From JACVRW01 sp963757815 (lineage in GTDB: Bacteria > Actinomycetota > Thermoleophilia > Solirubrobacterales > Thermoleophilaceae), in the NCBI GenBank assembly GCA_963757815.1, contig CAVWSN010000018.1, positions 186,001 through 250,000 on the forward strand: a stretch of 64,000 nucleotides of DNA, given 5' to 3'. Below the pieces are notes generated by a model. The model saw nothing but the letters and a program-made list of their open reading frames with translations. It was not told the DNA's origin and ran no database searches. The position numbers and the translations under genes were made by a program. Of the stretch, positions 28,062 to 36,445 are shown piece after piece (position 1 is the stretch's first letter; the number at the start of each line of letters is the position of its first letter).

Positions 28062-29427
28062 TCAGGTGGGCCGGCCGAGCTGACGGCGCAGATTGTCGAC
28101 CGCGCTTTGCACAGTTGGATCGCTGTTTACGGCGGCGTCGATTCGGTTGACGGCGTGTAGGACGGTTGTGTGGCTGCGTCCACCCATGCCGCGGCCGATC
28201 TCCGGAAGGCTGTGATCGGTCAGTTCGCGTGCGAGGTACATCGCTACCTGGCGAGCGGTCGCGACGGTCGCCCGCCGGTCCCGTGAGAGGAGCTCTCTGC
28301 GTTCGACTCCGAACTCGCGTGCGGCCGCGTCGAGGATCTCACTGATGCCACAGGTCTCGGTGCCTGTATCGGTCCCGAGCCGCCGCAGCACGTGGCGCGC
28401 CAGCTCCGGCGAGGCGGGCACACCCTTGAGCGACGCATATGCCACCACGCGAATCAGTGCGCCCTCGAGCGCACGAACGCTGGTGGTGACCCGGGTGCTG
28501 ATCTCGGCAAGCGCGCCCTCGTCGATCTCGACGCCGTCGAGCCGTGCGCGCTTCGCGAGAATCGCCTCCCGCATGGGCGCTCTCGGCGGTACCAGCTCGA
28601 CCACCAACCCGGCGCGGAACCGCTCAATCAGGCGCTCCTCGAGGCCCGGCAGTTCCTCCGGGCTTCGATCAGAGGTCATGACGAGCTGACGCCCGGAGCC
28701 GAGCAGCGAGTTGAAGGTGTGGAAGAACTCCTCGCGGGTCTTCGCGCGGCCGGCGAGGAACTGGACGTCGTCGATCAACAGAACGTCCGCCCCTCGAAAG
28801 CTCCTCTTGAAGCGGCCCCGTCCGACGCTCCCGCACCGCCGCGACGAACTCGCTCGTGAACTCCTCGATCGTCGCGTAGCGGACGGTGAGACCGGAGCCG
28901 TAGCGCTCGACGAAGTTTCCGATCGCGTGCAGGAGGTGGGTCTTGCCGATCCCCGGCGAGCCGTGCAGGAAGAGGGGGTTGTAGGAGTGGGCGGGCAGTT
29001 CGGCAACCGCCAGCGCCGCCGCGTGCGCCATGTGGTTCTCCGGCCCGATCACGAACTGCTCGAAGGTGTATTTCGCGTTCAGGTTGGAGGCGGGCGCCTC
29101 GGTGGAGGGCCCGTCTGGGCGGCCCTCGGCCGGCGGCCGCCACGAGGCGCCCACGACCTCTACGGAGGCCCGCTCGTCGAAGCGCCGCATCGCCGCGTCG
29201 CGCAGGAGGGGCAGGTAGCGCTCGGCCACCGACGTCCGGATGTGCTCAGGGGCGCGGACAAAAAGGGTCCGGCCACGTACCGCTGCGAGCTCGAGTGGCT
29301 CCAGCCAGATGTGGAACTTGAAATCCGGCGTCTCCCGCCGGAGCTCCTCCCTGATGTCGTCCCAGAGCTGGTCGAGCTGTGCTGGCAAGGGCGGTCGGGA
29401 CCCTCCTCCGGGGCCAGGTTGAGTCAC
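28062..29427 (-). CDS. dnaA: Chromosomal replication initiator DnaA, frameshifted
   Basis: Initiator ATPase that opens oriC. The first frame, from GTG 29427, carries domain I (LWDDIREELRRETPDFKFHIWLE, shown in part) and the AAA+ Walker A GSPGIGKTHLLHA; after a C-run at 28816-28819 the next frame carries Walker B (DVLLIDDVQFLAG), the sensor regions and the domain IV signature GRSHTTVLHAVNRI. The gene is one base too long; dropping one C of the run restores a 454-residue DnaA. Since dnaA is essential and no second copy is in view, a base-call error is the better explanation. Divergent from rpmH. Confidence 0.95.
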
Positions 29428-29631
29428 TTGCGGAAGGAAGGAAACGAGCGGAGAGACGGCCGCCGCTGCCCTCGGCGAGCCGAGTCTACACCGGCCCTCG
29501 CGGCGCCCAGGCGGGCGCTCGGGGGCGCTCCCGCAAAACGCGGGAAAAGCGTCGCGACCCGGCTTTCGGCTGTTGATCGACCGGAAATCGACGGGCGGCT
29601 TCGGCGCGATCTTGTACCCTGGCTCCTCCCG
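29428..29631. other. dnaA-rpmH divergent spacer, candidate oriC region
   Basis: 204 bp between the divergent starts of dnaA and rpmH, the classic replication-origin location together with the dnaA-dnaN gap (27937-28061). No canonical TTATCCACA-type box and no AT-rich unwinding stretch is visible; only weak TGTTGAT motifs occur once in each gap. A small GC hairpin followed by AAAA is at about 29530-29546. It must also hold the promoters of both genes. Confidence 0.35.
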
Positions 29632-29766
29632 ATGAAGCGCACCTACCAGCCGAAGAAGCGCAAGCGCGCCCGCACCCACGGGTTCCGTGCGCGCATGTCC
29701 ACGCGCGCCGGCCGCAAGCTGCTGAAGCGCCGCCGGGACAAGGGCCGGAAGCGGCTCACGCCGTAG
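29632..29766 (+). CDS. rpmH: 50S ribosomal protein L34
   Basis: 44 residues, extremely basic, with the invariant MKRTYQPKKRKRARTHGFR beginning and RRRDKGRKRL end. Structural protein of the large ribosomal subunit. Followed after 5 bp by rnpA, the universal order. Confidence 0.98.
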   Translation: MKRTYQPKKRKRARTHGFRARMSTRAGRKLLKRRRDKGRKRLTP

Positions 29767-29771
29767 TAACG

Positions 29772-30155
29772 ATGGCTGATCATGCGCGCCGGAAGCGCCG
29801 CAGGCTGTCTCGCAGCGGTGAGTTCGAGCGCGTCTACCGTGAGGGACGCTCGCACGCGAGCCGCTACCTCGTGGTGTACGCGTTCCCGCGCCCCGGTGAC
29901 GACGAGGACGCGCGCCTGGGGGTGTCCGTCGGGCGCAAGCTCGGCGGGGCGGTCGAGCGCAACCGGATCAAGCGGCTGTTGCGGGAGGCTTTCTGGGCGA
30001 ACGCCGATGCGATCAGCCCCGGGCACGACTTCGTGATCGTCGCCCGCCCCCCGGCCGGCGAGCTGGCGAGCGCAGGCGGCGAGGCCGCGATCGAGGAGGC
30101 GCTCCGTGCCGTGCTCGCGGAGGCCGGCCTGGCCGACAGGGAGGGCGGGTCGTGA
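29772..30155 (+). CDS. rnpA: Ribonuclease P protein component
   Basis: 127 residues with the RNase P protein signature ERNRIKRLLREAFW and an N-terminal LSRSGEFERVYREGRSH. Binds the RNase P RNA and helps process the 5' ends of tRNAs. Its stop overlaps the yidD start (GTGA). Confidence 0.96.
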   Translation: MADHARRKRRRLSRSGEFERVYREGRSHASRYLVVYAFPRPGDDEDARLGVSVGRKLGGAVERNRIKRLLREAFWANADAISPGHDFVIVARPPAGELASAGGEAAIEEALRAVLAEAGLADREGGS

Positions 30156-30448
30156 GCGGCGCGCCGGCAGGCGCCGAGCGCAGCGGCGGCCGCCTCGCCT
30201 CCGCGCTCCGCAGCGTGGTCACGAGCCCTGTGCGCCTCTACCAGCGGGCGATCTCGCCCGGGCTCCCCGCGCGCTGCAAGTACTATCCGTCCTGCTCCGA
30301 GTACGCCGTGCAGGCCGTGCGCAGCTACGGTGTGTTCCGGGGCATCGTGCTTGCCGCCTGGCGGTTGCTCCGCTGCAACCCCTGGAGTCACGGCGGCGTC
30401 GACTTCGTGGAGGACCAGAAGCTGTTCCGTCCACGCTCCCAGCCCTAG
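30152..30448 (+). CDS. yidD: Membrane protein insertion efficiency factor YidD
   Basis: 98 residues with the conserved LYQRAISPGLPARCKYYPSC cysteine segment (shown in part) and the RCNPWSHGGVD end. A small amphipathic membrane-associated protein that assists YidC-dependent insertion. GTG start at 30152 overlaps the rnpA stop. Confidence 0.95.
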   Translation: MSGAPAGAERSGGRLASALRSVVTSPVRLYQRAISPGLPARCKYYPSCSEYAVQAVRSYGVFRGIVLAAWRLLRCNPWSHGGVDFVEDQKLFRPRSQP

Positions 30449-30451
30449 CCG

Positions 30452-31375
30452 ATGTTCATCGCCAACGTCCTTCAGCCCCTCATCGACGCCTGCGAGTGGG
30501 TGCTCGAGTTCTGGCACGGCGTGATCGGGGACTTCCCGAACTCGTGGGGCTGGTCGATCATCCTGCTGACCTTCACGGTCCGGATCCTGATTCTGCCGCT
30601 CACGTTCAAGGGCGTGAAGTCGATGCAGCGCCTGCAGGGCCTGCAGCCCGAGATCAAGAAGATCCAGGCGCGCTACAAGGACGACAAGCAGCGCATGAAC
30701 CAGGAGGTCATGGCCTTCTACCAGCGCGAGAAGGTCAACCCGCTCGGCTCCTGCCTGCCGCTGCTGCTGCAGATCCCCTTCTTCATCTCGCTCTTCTACC
30801 TGCTGCGCTCCGACTCCTTCCAGGCGGATATCGCGGACAACCCGGGCTTCTACGCGATCGACAACCTCGCCGAGAAGGTCACCGGCGACCCCGTGCTGCT
30901 CGGCGTGCTGATCGTGCTCTACGTCGCAACGCAGCTGGCCGCGAGTGCGGTGACCGCGTTCAGCGCGGACCCGATGCAGCGCCGGATCATGTTCGCGCTG
31001 CCGTTCGTGTTCGTGATCTTCATCATCAACTTCGAGGCCGGCCTGATCGTCTACTGGATCACGACCAACGTCTGGACGGTCGGGCAGCAGCTCTTGGTCA
31101 AGAAGCTCTACCCGAAGCCGGTCCTGGACGCGGAGGCGGAGGCCGAAAAGGCGGCGTCGAAACCGGCCCGGGGCAAGCCCCCGACTGTGGTGGCCGCCTC
31201 CGACGGCGGCGACGCGGGGGACGGCGGAGCGAAGGACAGCCAGAAGGCCGCGCAGAAGACCGGGCAGAAGGCTGAGCAGAAGACCGCACCGGCGGGCGCC
31301 GGCGGCGGCGCTCGCACCAAGGCGCCACCGGCCTCGCCGCGCAAGAAGAAGAAGCGTTCGGGGCGCCGGCGCTGA
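30452..31375 (+). CDS. yidC: YidC/Oxa1-type membrane protein insertase
   Basis: 307 residues. Short actinobacterial/Gram-positive type without the large periplasmic domain: five hydrophobic segments, including WGWSIILLTFTVRILILPLT, NPLGSCLPLLLQIPFFISLF and IVYWITTNVWTVGQQ. The positive arginine of the insertase groove is in VRILILPL. The C-terminus is a long Lys/Ala/Gln-rich basic tail (KKAASK-like repeats to KKKKRSGRRR), which can contact the ribosome. Inserts membrane proteins with or without Sec. Confidence 0.96.
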   Translation: MFIANVLQPLIDACEWVLEFWHGVIGDFPNSWGWSIILLTFTVRILILPLTFKGVKSMQRLQGLQPEIKKIQARYKDDKQRMNQEVMAFYQREKVNPLGSCLPLLLQIPFFISLFYLLRSDSFQADIADNPGFYAIDNLAEKVTGDPVLLGVLIVLYVATQLAASAVTAFSADPMQRRIMFALPFVFVIFIINFEAGLIVYWITTNVWTVGQQLLVKKLYPKPVLDAEAEAEKAASKPARGKPPTVVAASDGGDAGDGGAKDSQKAAQKTGQKAEQKTAPAGAGGGARTKAPPASPRKKKKRSGRRR

Positions 31376-31379
31376 GAGG

Positions 31380-32082
31380 ATGGCCAGGATGTCCGTGAGC
31401 GAAGAGCCGCGCCCTGAGGAACTGGCAGCCGAGGCCGAGGGCGACACCCTCGGCGAGGCGAAGTGGGCCGCGATGAAGGCGCTCGAGCCGCGCTTCCCCG
31501 GGATCAGCGGCGACTGTGTGAGCTTCGATGTCGTCGACCAGCCCGCCGGCGACCGCCCCGCGCGCGTACGCGCCGAGGTCGACGTCGAGGCCTGGCGCGA
31601 GCTGGCCGAGCGGATTCCCGGACGAGCCCGCCGAGCGGGTGCGCGCGATGGTGGGCCGGGTCGTTCACGCGCTCGGCCTGCGTGCCACGGTCGACATCCA
31701 CGAGAGCGCCGACGAGATCAGGGCGACGGTCAACGGCGACGAGCTCGGCCTGCTGATCGGCAAGCACGGCGCGACGATCGACGCGCTCCAACACCTCGCC
31801 TTCCGCGCCGCCTTCCTGGGCTCGGACCCGCGCAAGCAGGTCACGATCGACGCGGCCGGATACCGCGAGCGCCGGCAGGCGGCGCTGCACCGGATGGCCG
31901 ACCGCGCCGCTGCGGAGGCGATCCGGTTCGACCGGGCCGTCGAGCTCGAGCCGATGCGGGCGACGGAGCGCAAGATCGTCCACACCTATCTGAGCGAGCG
32001 AGGCGAGGTGGAGACCCACAGCGAGGGCGACGAGCCCGACCGGCGCCTCGTCGTCTCGCCCGCGCGCGGCTTCAGCGACTGA
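31380..32082 (+). CDS. khpB: KhpB (Jag/EloR) RNA-binding protein, frameshifted
   Basis: Jag_N start (DTLGEAKWAAMKALEPRFPG) in the first frame, then a KH domain with LGLLIGKHGATIDALQHL and an R3H domain (ATERKIVHTYLSERG) in the next. The frames join at a CCC run at 31617-31619; removing one C gives about 233 residues. KhpB binds RNA, forms a pair with KhpA and influences cell elongation, and in Gram-positives is a substrate of the PASTA kinase. Always next to yidC. Confidence 0.93.
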
Positions 32083-32097
32083 GGGCCGGCCAGGCGT

Positions 32098-32821
32098 TTG
32101 GGCGTTTCACGGGAAACGCTCGAGGCGCTGGGCGCGCGGCACGGGCTGTCGGCGTCCGCTATAGGCCAGTTCGAGCGGTTGCTCGAGGCGCTGGCCGCCG
32201 AGCCGGACCCACATACGACGGTGAGCGAGCCCGAGGCCGCGGTGGATGCTCACCTGGCGGATTCGCTCAGCGGCCTGTCGGTGGAGGGCCTTCGCCGGGC
32301 CCGGCGCATCGCCGACGTCGGCGCCGGCGTGGGCTTTCCCGGGCTGGCGCTGGCGGTGGGGCTGCCGCGGGCCGAGGTCGATCTCATCGAGTCGGTGGGT
32401 CGAAAGACCGCGGTGGCGACGCGGCTGATTCAGGCGGCCGATGTGACGAACGCGCGGGCGGTGAACGCCCGGGCGGAGGAGTGGGCCGGGTTGCCGCCGG
32501 CTCTTGGGTGGCGGTCGAGAGGCCTACGACGCGGTTACCGCGCGGGCCCTGGCGCCTTTGGCGGTGCTTGTGGAGTACGCGGCGCCGCTGCTGCGGGTCG
32601 GGGGCGTGCTGGTGGCTTGGAAGGGCGCTCGGGACGCGGAGGAGGAAGCGGGGGGTGCGCGTGCTGCGGAGCGTTTACGGATGGCAGTGAGGGGGGTGGA
32701 GCGGGTGGTGCCCTTCGAGGGCGCGCGCGATCGCCATCTGCATGTCTTCGAGAAGGTGGCGACAACGCCCGAGGGCTTCCCGCGCCGGCCGGGGATGGCG
32801 CGCAAACGGCCGCTCGGCTGA
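32098..32821 (+). CDS. rsmG: 16S rRNA (guanine-N7) methyltransferase RsmG, frameshifted
   Basis: Methylates G527 of 16S rRNA using SAM. The SAM motif IADVGAGVGFPGLALA and LIESVGRKTAVATR are in the first frame, which starts at TTG 32098; AYDAVTARALAPLAVLVEY continues in the second. A GGG run at 32506-32508 with one G too many joins them; about 240 residues when repaired. Loss of RsmG gives low-level streptomycin resistance in other bacteria, so a true frameshift would matter, but an error is more likely. Codons 3-8 contain the parS-like 16-mer. Confidence 0.92.
32103..32118 (+). promoter_or_regulatory. parS-like site inside rsmG
   Basis: CGTTTCACGGGAAACG, identical to the site in dnaN and 13/16 to the parS consensus, the centre reading CG|GG instead of CG|TG. 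It encodes VSRET, as in dnaN. Lies 0.9 kb upstream of parA. Confidence 0.5.
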
Positions 32822-32841
32822 GCGTGGTGCGCCAGTTTGCC

Positions 32842-32870
32842 GGATTGCCCACAATATGTGTAGGCAATCC
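32842..32870. promoter_or_regulatory. Dyad with DnaA-box-like halves upstream of parA
   Basis: An 8-bp inverted repeat (32842-32849 with 32863-32870) encloses TTGCCCACA (32845-32853, 8 of 9 to the actinobacterial DnaA box TTGTCCACA) and, on the other strand, TTGCCTACA (7 of 9). It lies in the 214-bp gap between rsmG and parA, the only place in the origin region where such halves appear as a pair. It could also be a terminator hairpin of the rsmG transcript. Confidence 0.4.
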
Positions 32871-33035
32871 AGGAATGCTGCCGAATCGGGCGGGTCCCCC
32901 TACCCAGCAAGTCGTCGTAGGCAGCCCAACCCACCGCGCACGGTTGAACGGAACGCACCGGCACAAAGGGTTCACACCCGAACCGGCGAAGTAAGACCCG
33001 GATTCCGACCGGTCACCTCCGTACTTTGACCCCCG

Positions 33036-33794
33036 ATGGGCAGCGTCCTCGCAGTCGCCAACCAGAAAGGCGGGGTGGGTAAGACCACCACCGCCGTCAA
33101 CCTCGGCGCCAGCATCGCCGACGCGGGCTACCCGACCCTGCTCGTGGACCTCGATCCGCAGTGCAACGCAACGGTTGCACTGGGCCTGCCAAAGGACAGC
33201 ACCCCCAACGTCTACGACTGCCTTTCCGGGGACCTCACCCTCACCGGCGCTGCGATCCCGAGCGCCGTCGAGCGGCTCGACGTCGTTCCCTCAACGCCCG
33301 AGCTCGCCGGGGCTAACATGGAGCTGCCGCGGATCGCGGGCTCGGAGACCATCCTCCGCGACCGGCTCGGCGATGTTCGCGAGCGCTACCTCTTCGCGCT
33401 GCTCGACTGCCCGCCCTCGCTCGGGCCGCTCACCGTCAACGCGCTCGTGGGCGCCGACAAGGTGATCGTCCCGGTCCAGACCGAGTACTTCGCGCTCGAG
33501 GGGCTCGCCCAGCTCCTCGACACGCTCTCGCTGATTCAGCGCGAGCTGAACCCGAGGCTGACGGTCGCCGGGATGATCCTCACGATGCACGACGGGCGTA
33601 CCCGCCTCGCACGCGACGTCGAGCGCGAGGTGCGCGAGCACTTCCCCGAGCTGGTGTTCGACACGGTCGTGCCACGGAACGTGCGACTCGGCGAGGCGCC
33701 CAGCTTCGGCCTTCCGGTGCTGCGCCATGCCCCGCAGAGCGCCGGCAGCGCCGCGTATCTGAGGCTGGCAAAGGAGGTGGCCGCTCGTGGCTGA
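33036..33794 (+). CDS. parA: Chromosome partitioning ATPase ParA (Soj)
   Basis: 252 residues; deviant Walker A NQKGGVGKTTT with Lys11 and Lys16, LVDLDPQCNAT and LLDCPPSLGPLT (switch regions). ParA dimers coat the nucleoid and drive separation of ParB-parS complexes. It overlaps parB by 8 bp. Lacks the N-terminal HTH of plasmid-type ParA, as expected for chromosomal Soj. Confidence 0.96.
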   Translation: MGSVLAVANQKGGVGKTTTAVNLGASIADAGYPTLLVDLDPQCNATVALGLPKDSTPNVYDCLSGDLTLTGAAIPSAVERLDVVPSTPELAGANMELPRIAGSETILRDRLGDVRERYLFALLDCPPSLGPLTVNALVGADKVIVPVQTEYFALEGLAQLLDTLSLIQRELNPRLTVAGMILTMHDGRTRLARDVEREVREHFPELVFDTVVPRNVRLGEAPSFGLPVLRHAPQSAGSAAYLRLAKEVAARG

Positions 33795-34671
33795 GCCCGA
33801 CCGGCGCGGCATGGGGCGCGGGCTCTCCGCGATCCTGCCGCGCGCGCAGAACGGCGAGGAGGGGCTGCGCGAGATCCCGGTGGAGCTCGTGAGGCCGAAC
33901 CCGCGCCAGCCGCGGCGTAGCTTCGACGAGGGAGCCCTCGCCGAGCTGGCCGAGTCGATCCGGGCCCGCGGAGTCCTCCAGCCGATCGTGGTCCGAGCGC
34001 TGCCGGGCGGCCACTACGAGCTCGTCGCCGGGGAACGCCGGCTGCGGGCGGCTCGGATCGCGGAACTGGAGTCGGTGCCGGCGGTGGTCCGTAAGGCCGA
34101 TGACTGGGAGCGGCTCGACATCGCCCTGGCCGAGAACATGGCCAGGATCGACCTGAACGCGGTCGAGGAGGCGCGCGCCTGCGCGATGCTGGTCGACGAC
34201 CTCGGGCTCACGAAGGAGGAGGTCGGCCGCCGGGTCGGCCGCAGCCGCGTGGCGATCTCGAACCTGATCCGGCTCCTCGAGCTTCCCGAGGAGGCGCTCG
34301 AGCTGATCGAGGAGGGCCGGCTCAGCGAGGGCCACGGCCGCGCGCTCCTTATGTGCAAGGACCACGCCGGCCGCAGGCGGCTCGCTTTCGACGCGCGTGA
34401 CGCGGGATGGTCCGTCCGCGAGACCGAACGGCGGGCACGCGAGGCGGAGACCGGGGACGAGGAGCCGCGCAAGCCGCGCGCCACGATCCACCCGGACCTT
34501 GCGGAAGCCCTGGCGGCGGCCGAGGACGCCCTCACGGCGGCCTTCGGGCGCGAGGTCAGGGTCCGCGCGAAGGGCGAGCGCTGCCGTGTCGAGCTCGATT
34601 TCGACAGCCCTGACGAGGCCGTCAAGCTCGCCGAGGAGCTGCTCGGACGGGGCCTCCGCCGGGCCGCCTGA
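33787..34671 (+). CDS. parB: Chromosome partitioning protein ParB (Spo0J)
   Basis: 294 residues from GTG 33787. N-terminal CTPase/ParB domain with PNPRQPRRSFDE and the GERRLRAAR box, central HTH (KEEVGRRVGRSRVAISNLIRLL) that reads parS, C-terminal dimerisation region. Binds parS and spreads as a CTP-loaded clamp. GRGLSAIL near the start is the ParA-activating motif. Confidence 0.96.
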   Translation: MAEPDRRGMGRGLSAILPRAQNGEEGLREIPVELVRPNPRQPRRSFDEGALAELAESIRARGVLQPIVVRALPGGHYELVAGERRLRAARIAELESVPAVVRKADDWERLDIALAENMARIDLNAVEEARACAMLVDDLGLTKEEVGRRVGRSRVAISNLIRLLELPEEALELIEEGRLSEGHGRALLMCKDHAGRRRLAFDARDAGWSVRETERRAREAETGDEEPRKPRATIHPDLAEALAAAEDALTAAFGREVRVRAKGERCRVELDFDSPDEAVKLAEELLGRGLRRAA

Positions 34672-34704
34672 GGCCCGCCCGGCGCCGCTATCATCACCTG
34701 TCCC

Positions 34705-34778
34705 GGGCGATTAGCTCAGTCGGTTAGAGCGCGTCTCTGATAAGGACGAGGTCCCTGGTTCGAGTCCAGGATCGCCCA
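34705..34778 (+). tRNA. tRNA-Ile (GAT)
   Basis: 74-nt cloverleaf: acceptor GGGCGAT (34705-34711) pairs with ATCGCCC (34771-34777), discriminator A. Anticodon loop CTGATAA gives anticodon GAT. T loop GGTTCGAGTCC-type is normal. No encoded CCA. Confidence 0.95.
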
Positions 34779-34816
34779 TGCAGGTGGCAGGTATCTTGGG
34801 TTGAACAGGCGAGTGC

Positions 34817-34842
34817 CGAGGGGGTCCTCCGGGGCCCCCTCG
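34817..34842 (+). terminator. Hairpin after tRNA-Ile
   Basis: 10-bp GC-rich stem with one G-U type pair (34817-34826 with 34833-34842) and a 6-base loop, 39 bp beyond the tRNA and 82 bp before the next gene. Likely ends the tRNA transcript. Confidence 0.5.
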
Positions 34843-34924
34843 CCGCTTCGGAAGCGTCCGCGGGAGCCGCCCGGGGGGTCGCCGAGGCAGCGCTTCCCAC
34901 GCGGTCTAGACTGTCGAAGCAGCC

Positions 34925-35479
34925 ATGCAGGAGATGGTCATCTACGGCGTCAGCTTCGACATGGTCGGCAAGCAGCCGATCGTTCTGTTGAAGACCCGCG
35001 ACGGGAACAAGTTCCTGCCGATCTGGATCGGGCACCCCGAGGCCGCCGCCATCCTGATGAAGCTCCAGGGTGCGAACACGCCGCGCCCGATGACCCATGA
35101 CCTGATCAGCGAGATGCTGTCCGAGCTCGAGGTGTCCTGCACCCGGGTCGCCGTGACCGAGCTGCGCGAGAACACCTTCTACGCCGAGGTCACGCTCCAG
35201 CTGAACGGGCGCGAGATCCCGATCGACTCGCGGCCTTCCGACGCCCTCGCGCTGGCGGTGCGCACCGGCGCGCCGATCTTCGCCGCCGAGGACGTGATCT
35301 CCGAGTCCGCCATCGAGTTCGAGCACGAGGTGGAGGACACGGAAGAGGTCGTCGAGAAGTTCAAGGACTTCCTCGACAACGTGACGCCCGAGGACTTCGC
35401 GGAAGGTCCGGAAGAGCCGGAGGCGGGCGAGCCGGAAGCCGACGAGCCCGAGTCCGACGAGCCCGAGACAGGGCGCTAA
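34925..35479 (+). CDS. Bifunctional nuclease family protein (DUF151)
   Basis: 184 residues. The BFN domain is clear from LPIWIGHPEAAAI, TPRPMTHDLISEML and IDSRPSDALALAVRTGAPIF. Members cleave DNA/RNA in plants and bind other proteins in bacteria; the bacterial role is not settled. The C-terminal 40 residues are acidic repeats (EPEAGEPEADEPESDEPE), probably disordered. Convergent with ddl2. Confidence 0.9.
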   Translation: MQEMVIYGVSFDMVGKQPIVLLKTRDGNKFLPIWIGHPEAAAILMKLQGANTPRPMTHDLISEMLSELEVSCTRVAVTELRENTFYAEVTLQLNGREIPIDSRPSDALALAVRTGAPIFAAEDVISESAIEFEHEVEDTEEVVEKFKDFLDNVTPEDFAEGPEEPEAGEPEADEPESDEPETGR

Positions 35480-35484
35480 AGCAG

Positions 35485-35506
35485 GCCGCCGGCCAGACCG
35501 GGCGGC
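35485..35506. terminator. Hairpin between convergent genes
   Basis: 6-bp perfect stem (35485-35490 with 35501-35506), extendable with a bulge, filling the 27-bp gap between the DUF151 gene and ddl2; probably bidirectional. Confidence 0.45.
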
Positions 35507-36445
35507 TCAGGCCGGCTGGCGCTCGAGCGCCAGCTCCAGGATGCGCCCGATCAGCGAGTCGAAGGAGATTCCCGCGGCGTCCGCTGCCTGGGGCAGCAGG
35601 CTCGTGTCGGTCAGCCCCGGGATCGGGTTGGCCTCCAGCACGGTGAGCTCGCCGCCGGCGTCGAGCATCAGGTCGACGCGGGCAAAGGCGGTGCAGCCGA
35701 GCAGGCGGTAGGTCCGCAGCGCCAGCTCCTGGGCCGCCTCGGTCAGGCCGTCGGGCAGCTCCGCCGGGCAGACGAAGTCGGTGCGCCCGATCTCGTAGCG
35801 GGCCTCGAAGTCGTAGAACTCGTCATCGTGCGGCACGGCCTCCACGACGGGGAGCGGCTCGCCGTCGAGGATCGACACAGCGAGGTCGCGGCCGTCGACG
35901 TAGCGCTCGAGCAGCACGCGCGAGTCGTACGAGAAGGCGGCGACGATCGCCGCGGGCACGTCGGCGGCGCTGCGGGCGAAGCGCACCCCGAGTGCCGATC
36001 CCTGCGAGGAGGGCTTGACCACGATCGGGAACGCAAGCCGCTCCTCGATCTCCCCGAGGGCATCGGCGGCGCCGAGCTCCCGGAAGGCGGTCTCGTTGAA
36101 CGCGAAGAACTCGGGAGTGGGGATGCCTGCCTCGAGCATCAGGTGCTTGGCCAGCACCTTGTCCATCGCGCGCCCGCAGGCGAGCACGCCGGAGCCGGTG
36201 TAGGGGATCCCCAGAATCTCGAGGAGCTCCTGGACCGTGCCGTCCTCGCCGTCGCGGCCGTGCATCGCGATGAAGGCCAGGTCGGGATCGGCCTCGCGCA
36301 GGCGGCGGATCAGGTCGTGGCCGGCGTCGATCGACACGACCTCGTGCCCGAGCCGCCCCAGGGCGTCTTCCACCCGGGCCCCCGAGCGCAACGACACCTG
36401 GCGCTCGAGCGAGCGGCCCCCCTTGAGGACGGCGACCCGGCTCAT
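35507..36445 (-). CDS. ddl: D-alanine--D-alanine ligase (second copy)
   Basis: 312 residues with LKGGRSLERQVSLRSG, MHGRDGEDGTVQELLE, KPSSQGSALGV and the C-terminal VLEANPIPGLTDTS. Only partly similar to the first Ddl (for example ERQVSL against EHDVSL, and a different metal-binding tail), so it is an old paralogue or a transferred gene rather than a recent duplicate. The ATG overlaps the aminotransferase stop (ATGA), suggesting the two are co-translated. Could make D-Ala-D-Ala or a related depsipeptide; the motif around residue 3-14 cannot settle that. Confidence 0.92.
   Translation of the reverse strand: MSRVAVLKGGRSLERQVSLRSGARVEDALGRLGHEVVSIDAGHDLIRRLREADPDLAFIAMHGRDGEDGTVQELLEILGIPYTGSGVLACGRAMDKVLAKHLMLEAGIPTPEFFAFNETAFRELGAADALGEIEERLAFPIVVKPSSQGSALGVRFARSAADVPAAIVAAFSYDSRVLLERYVDGRDLAVSILDGEPLPVVEAVPHDDEFYDFEARYEIGRTDFVCPAELPDGLTEAAQELALRTYRLLGCTAFARVDLMLDAGGELTVLEANPIPGLTDTSLLPQAADAAGISFDSLIGRILELALERQPA

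Noticed and set aside
31380..32690. 436-codon plus frame through khpB and rsmG
   Set aside because: After about 31620 it is the wrong frame of khpB and then of rsmG; the Gly/Arg-rich stretch is not a protein.
34724..35326. 200-codon minus frame with SWTRTRDLVLIRDAL
   Set aside because: It is antisense to tRNA-Ile and to the DUF151 gene; composition is that of a shadow frame.
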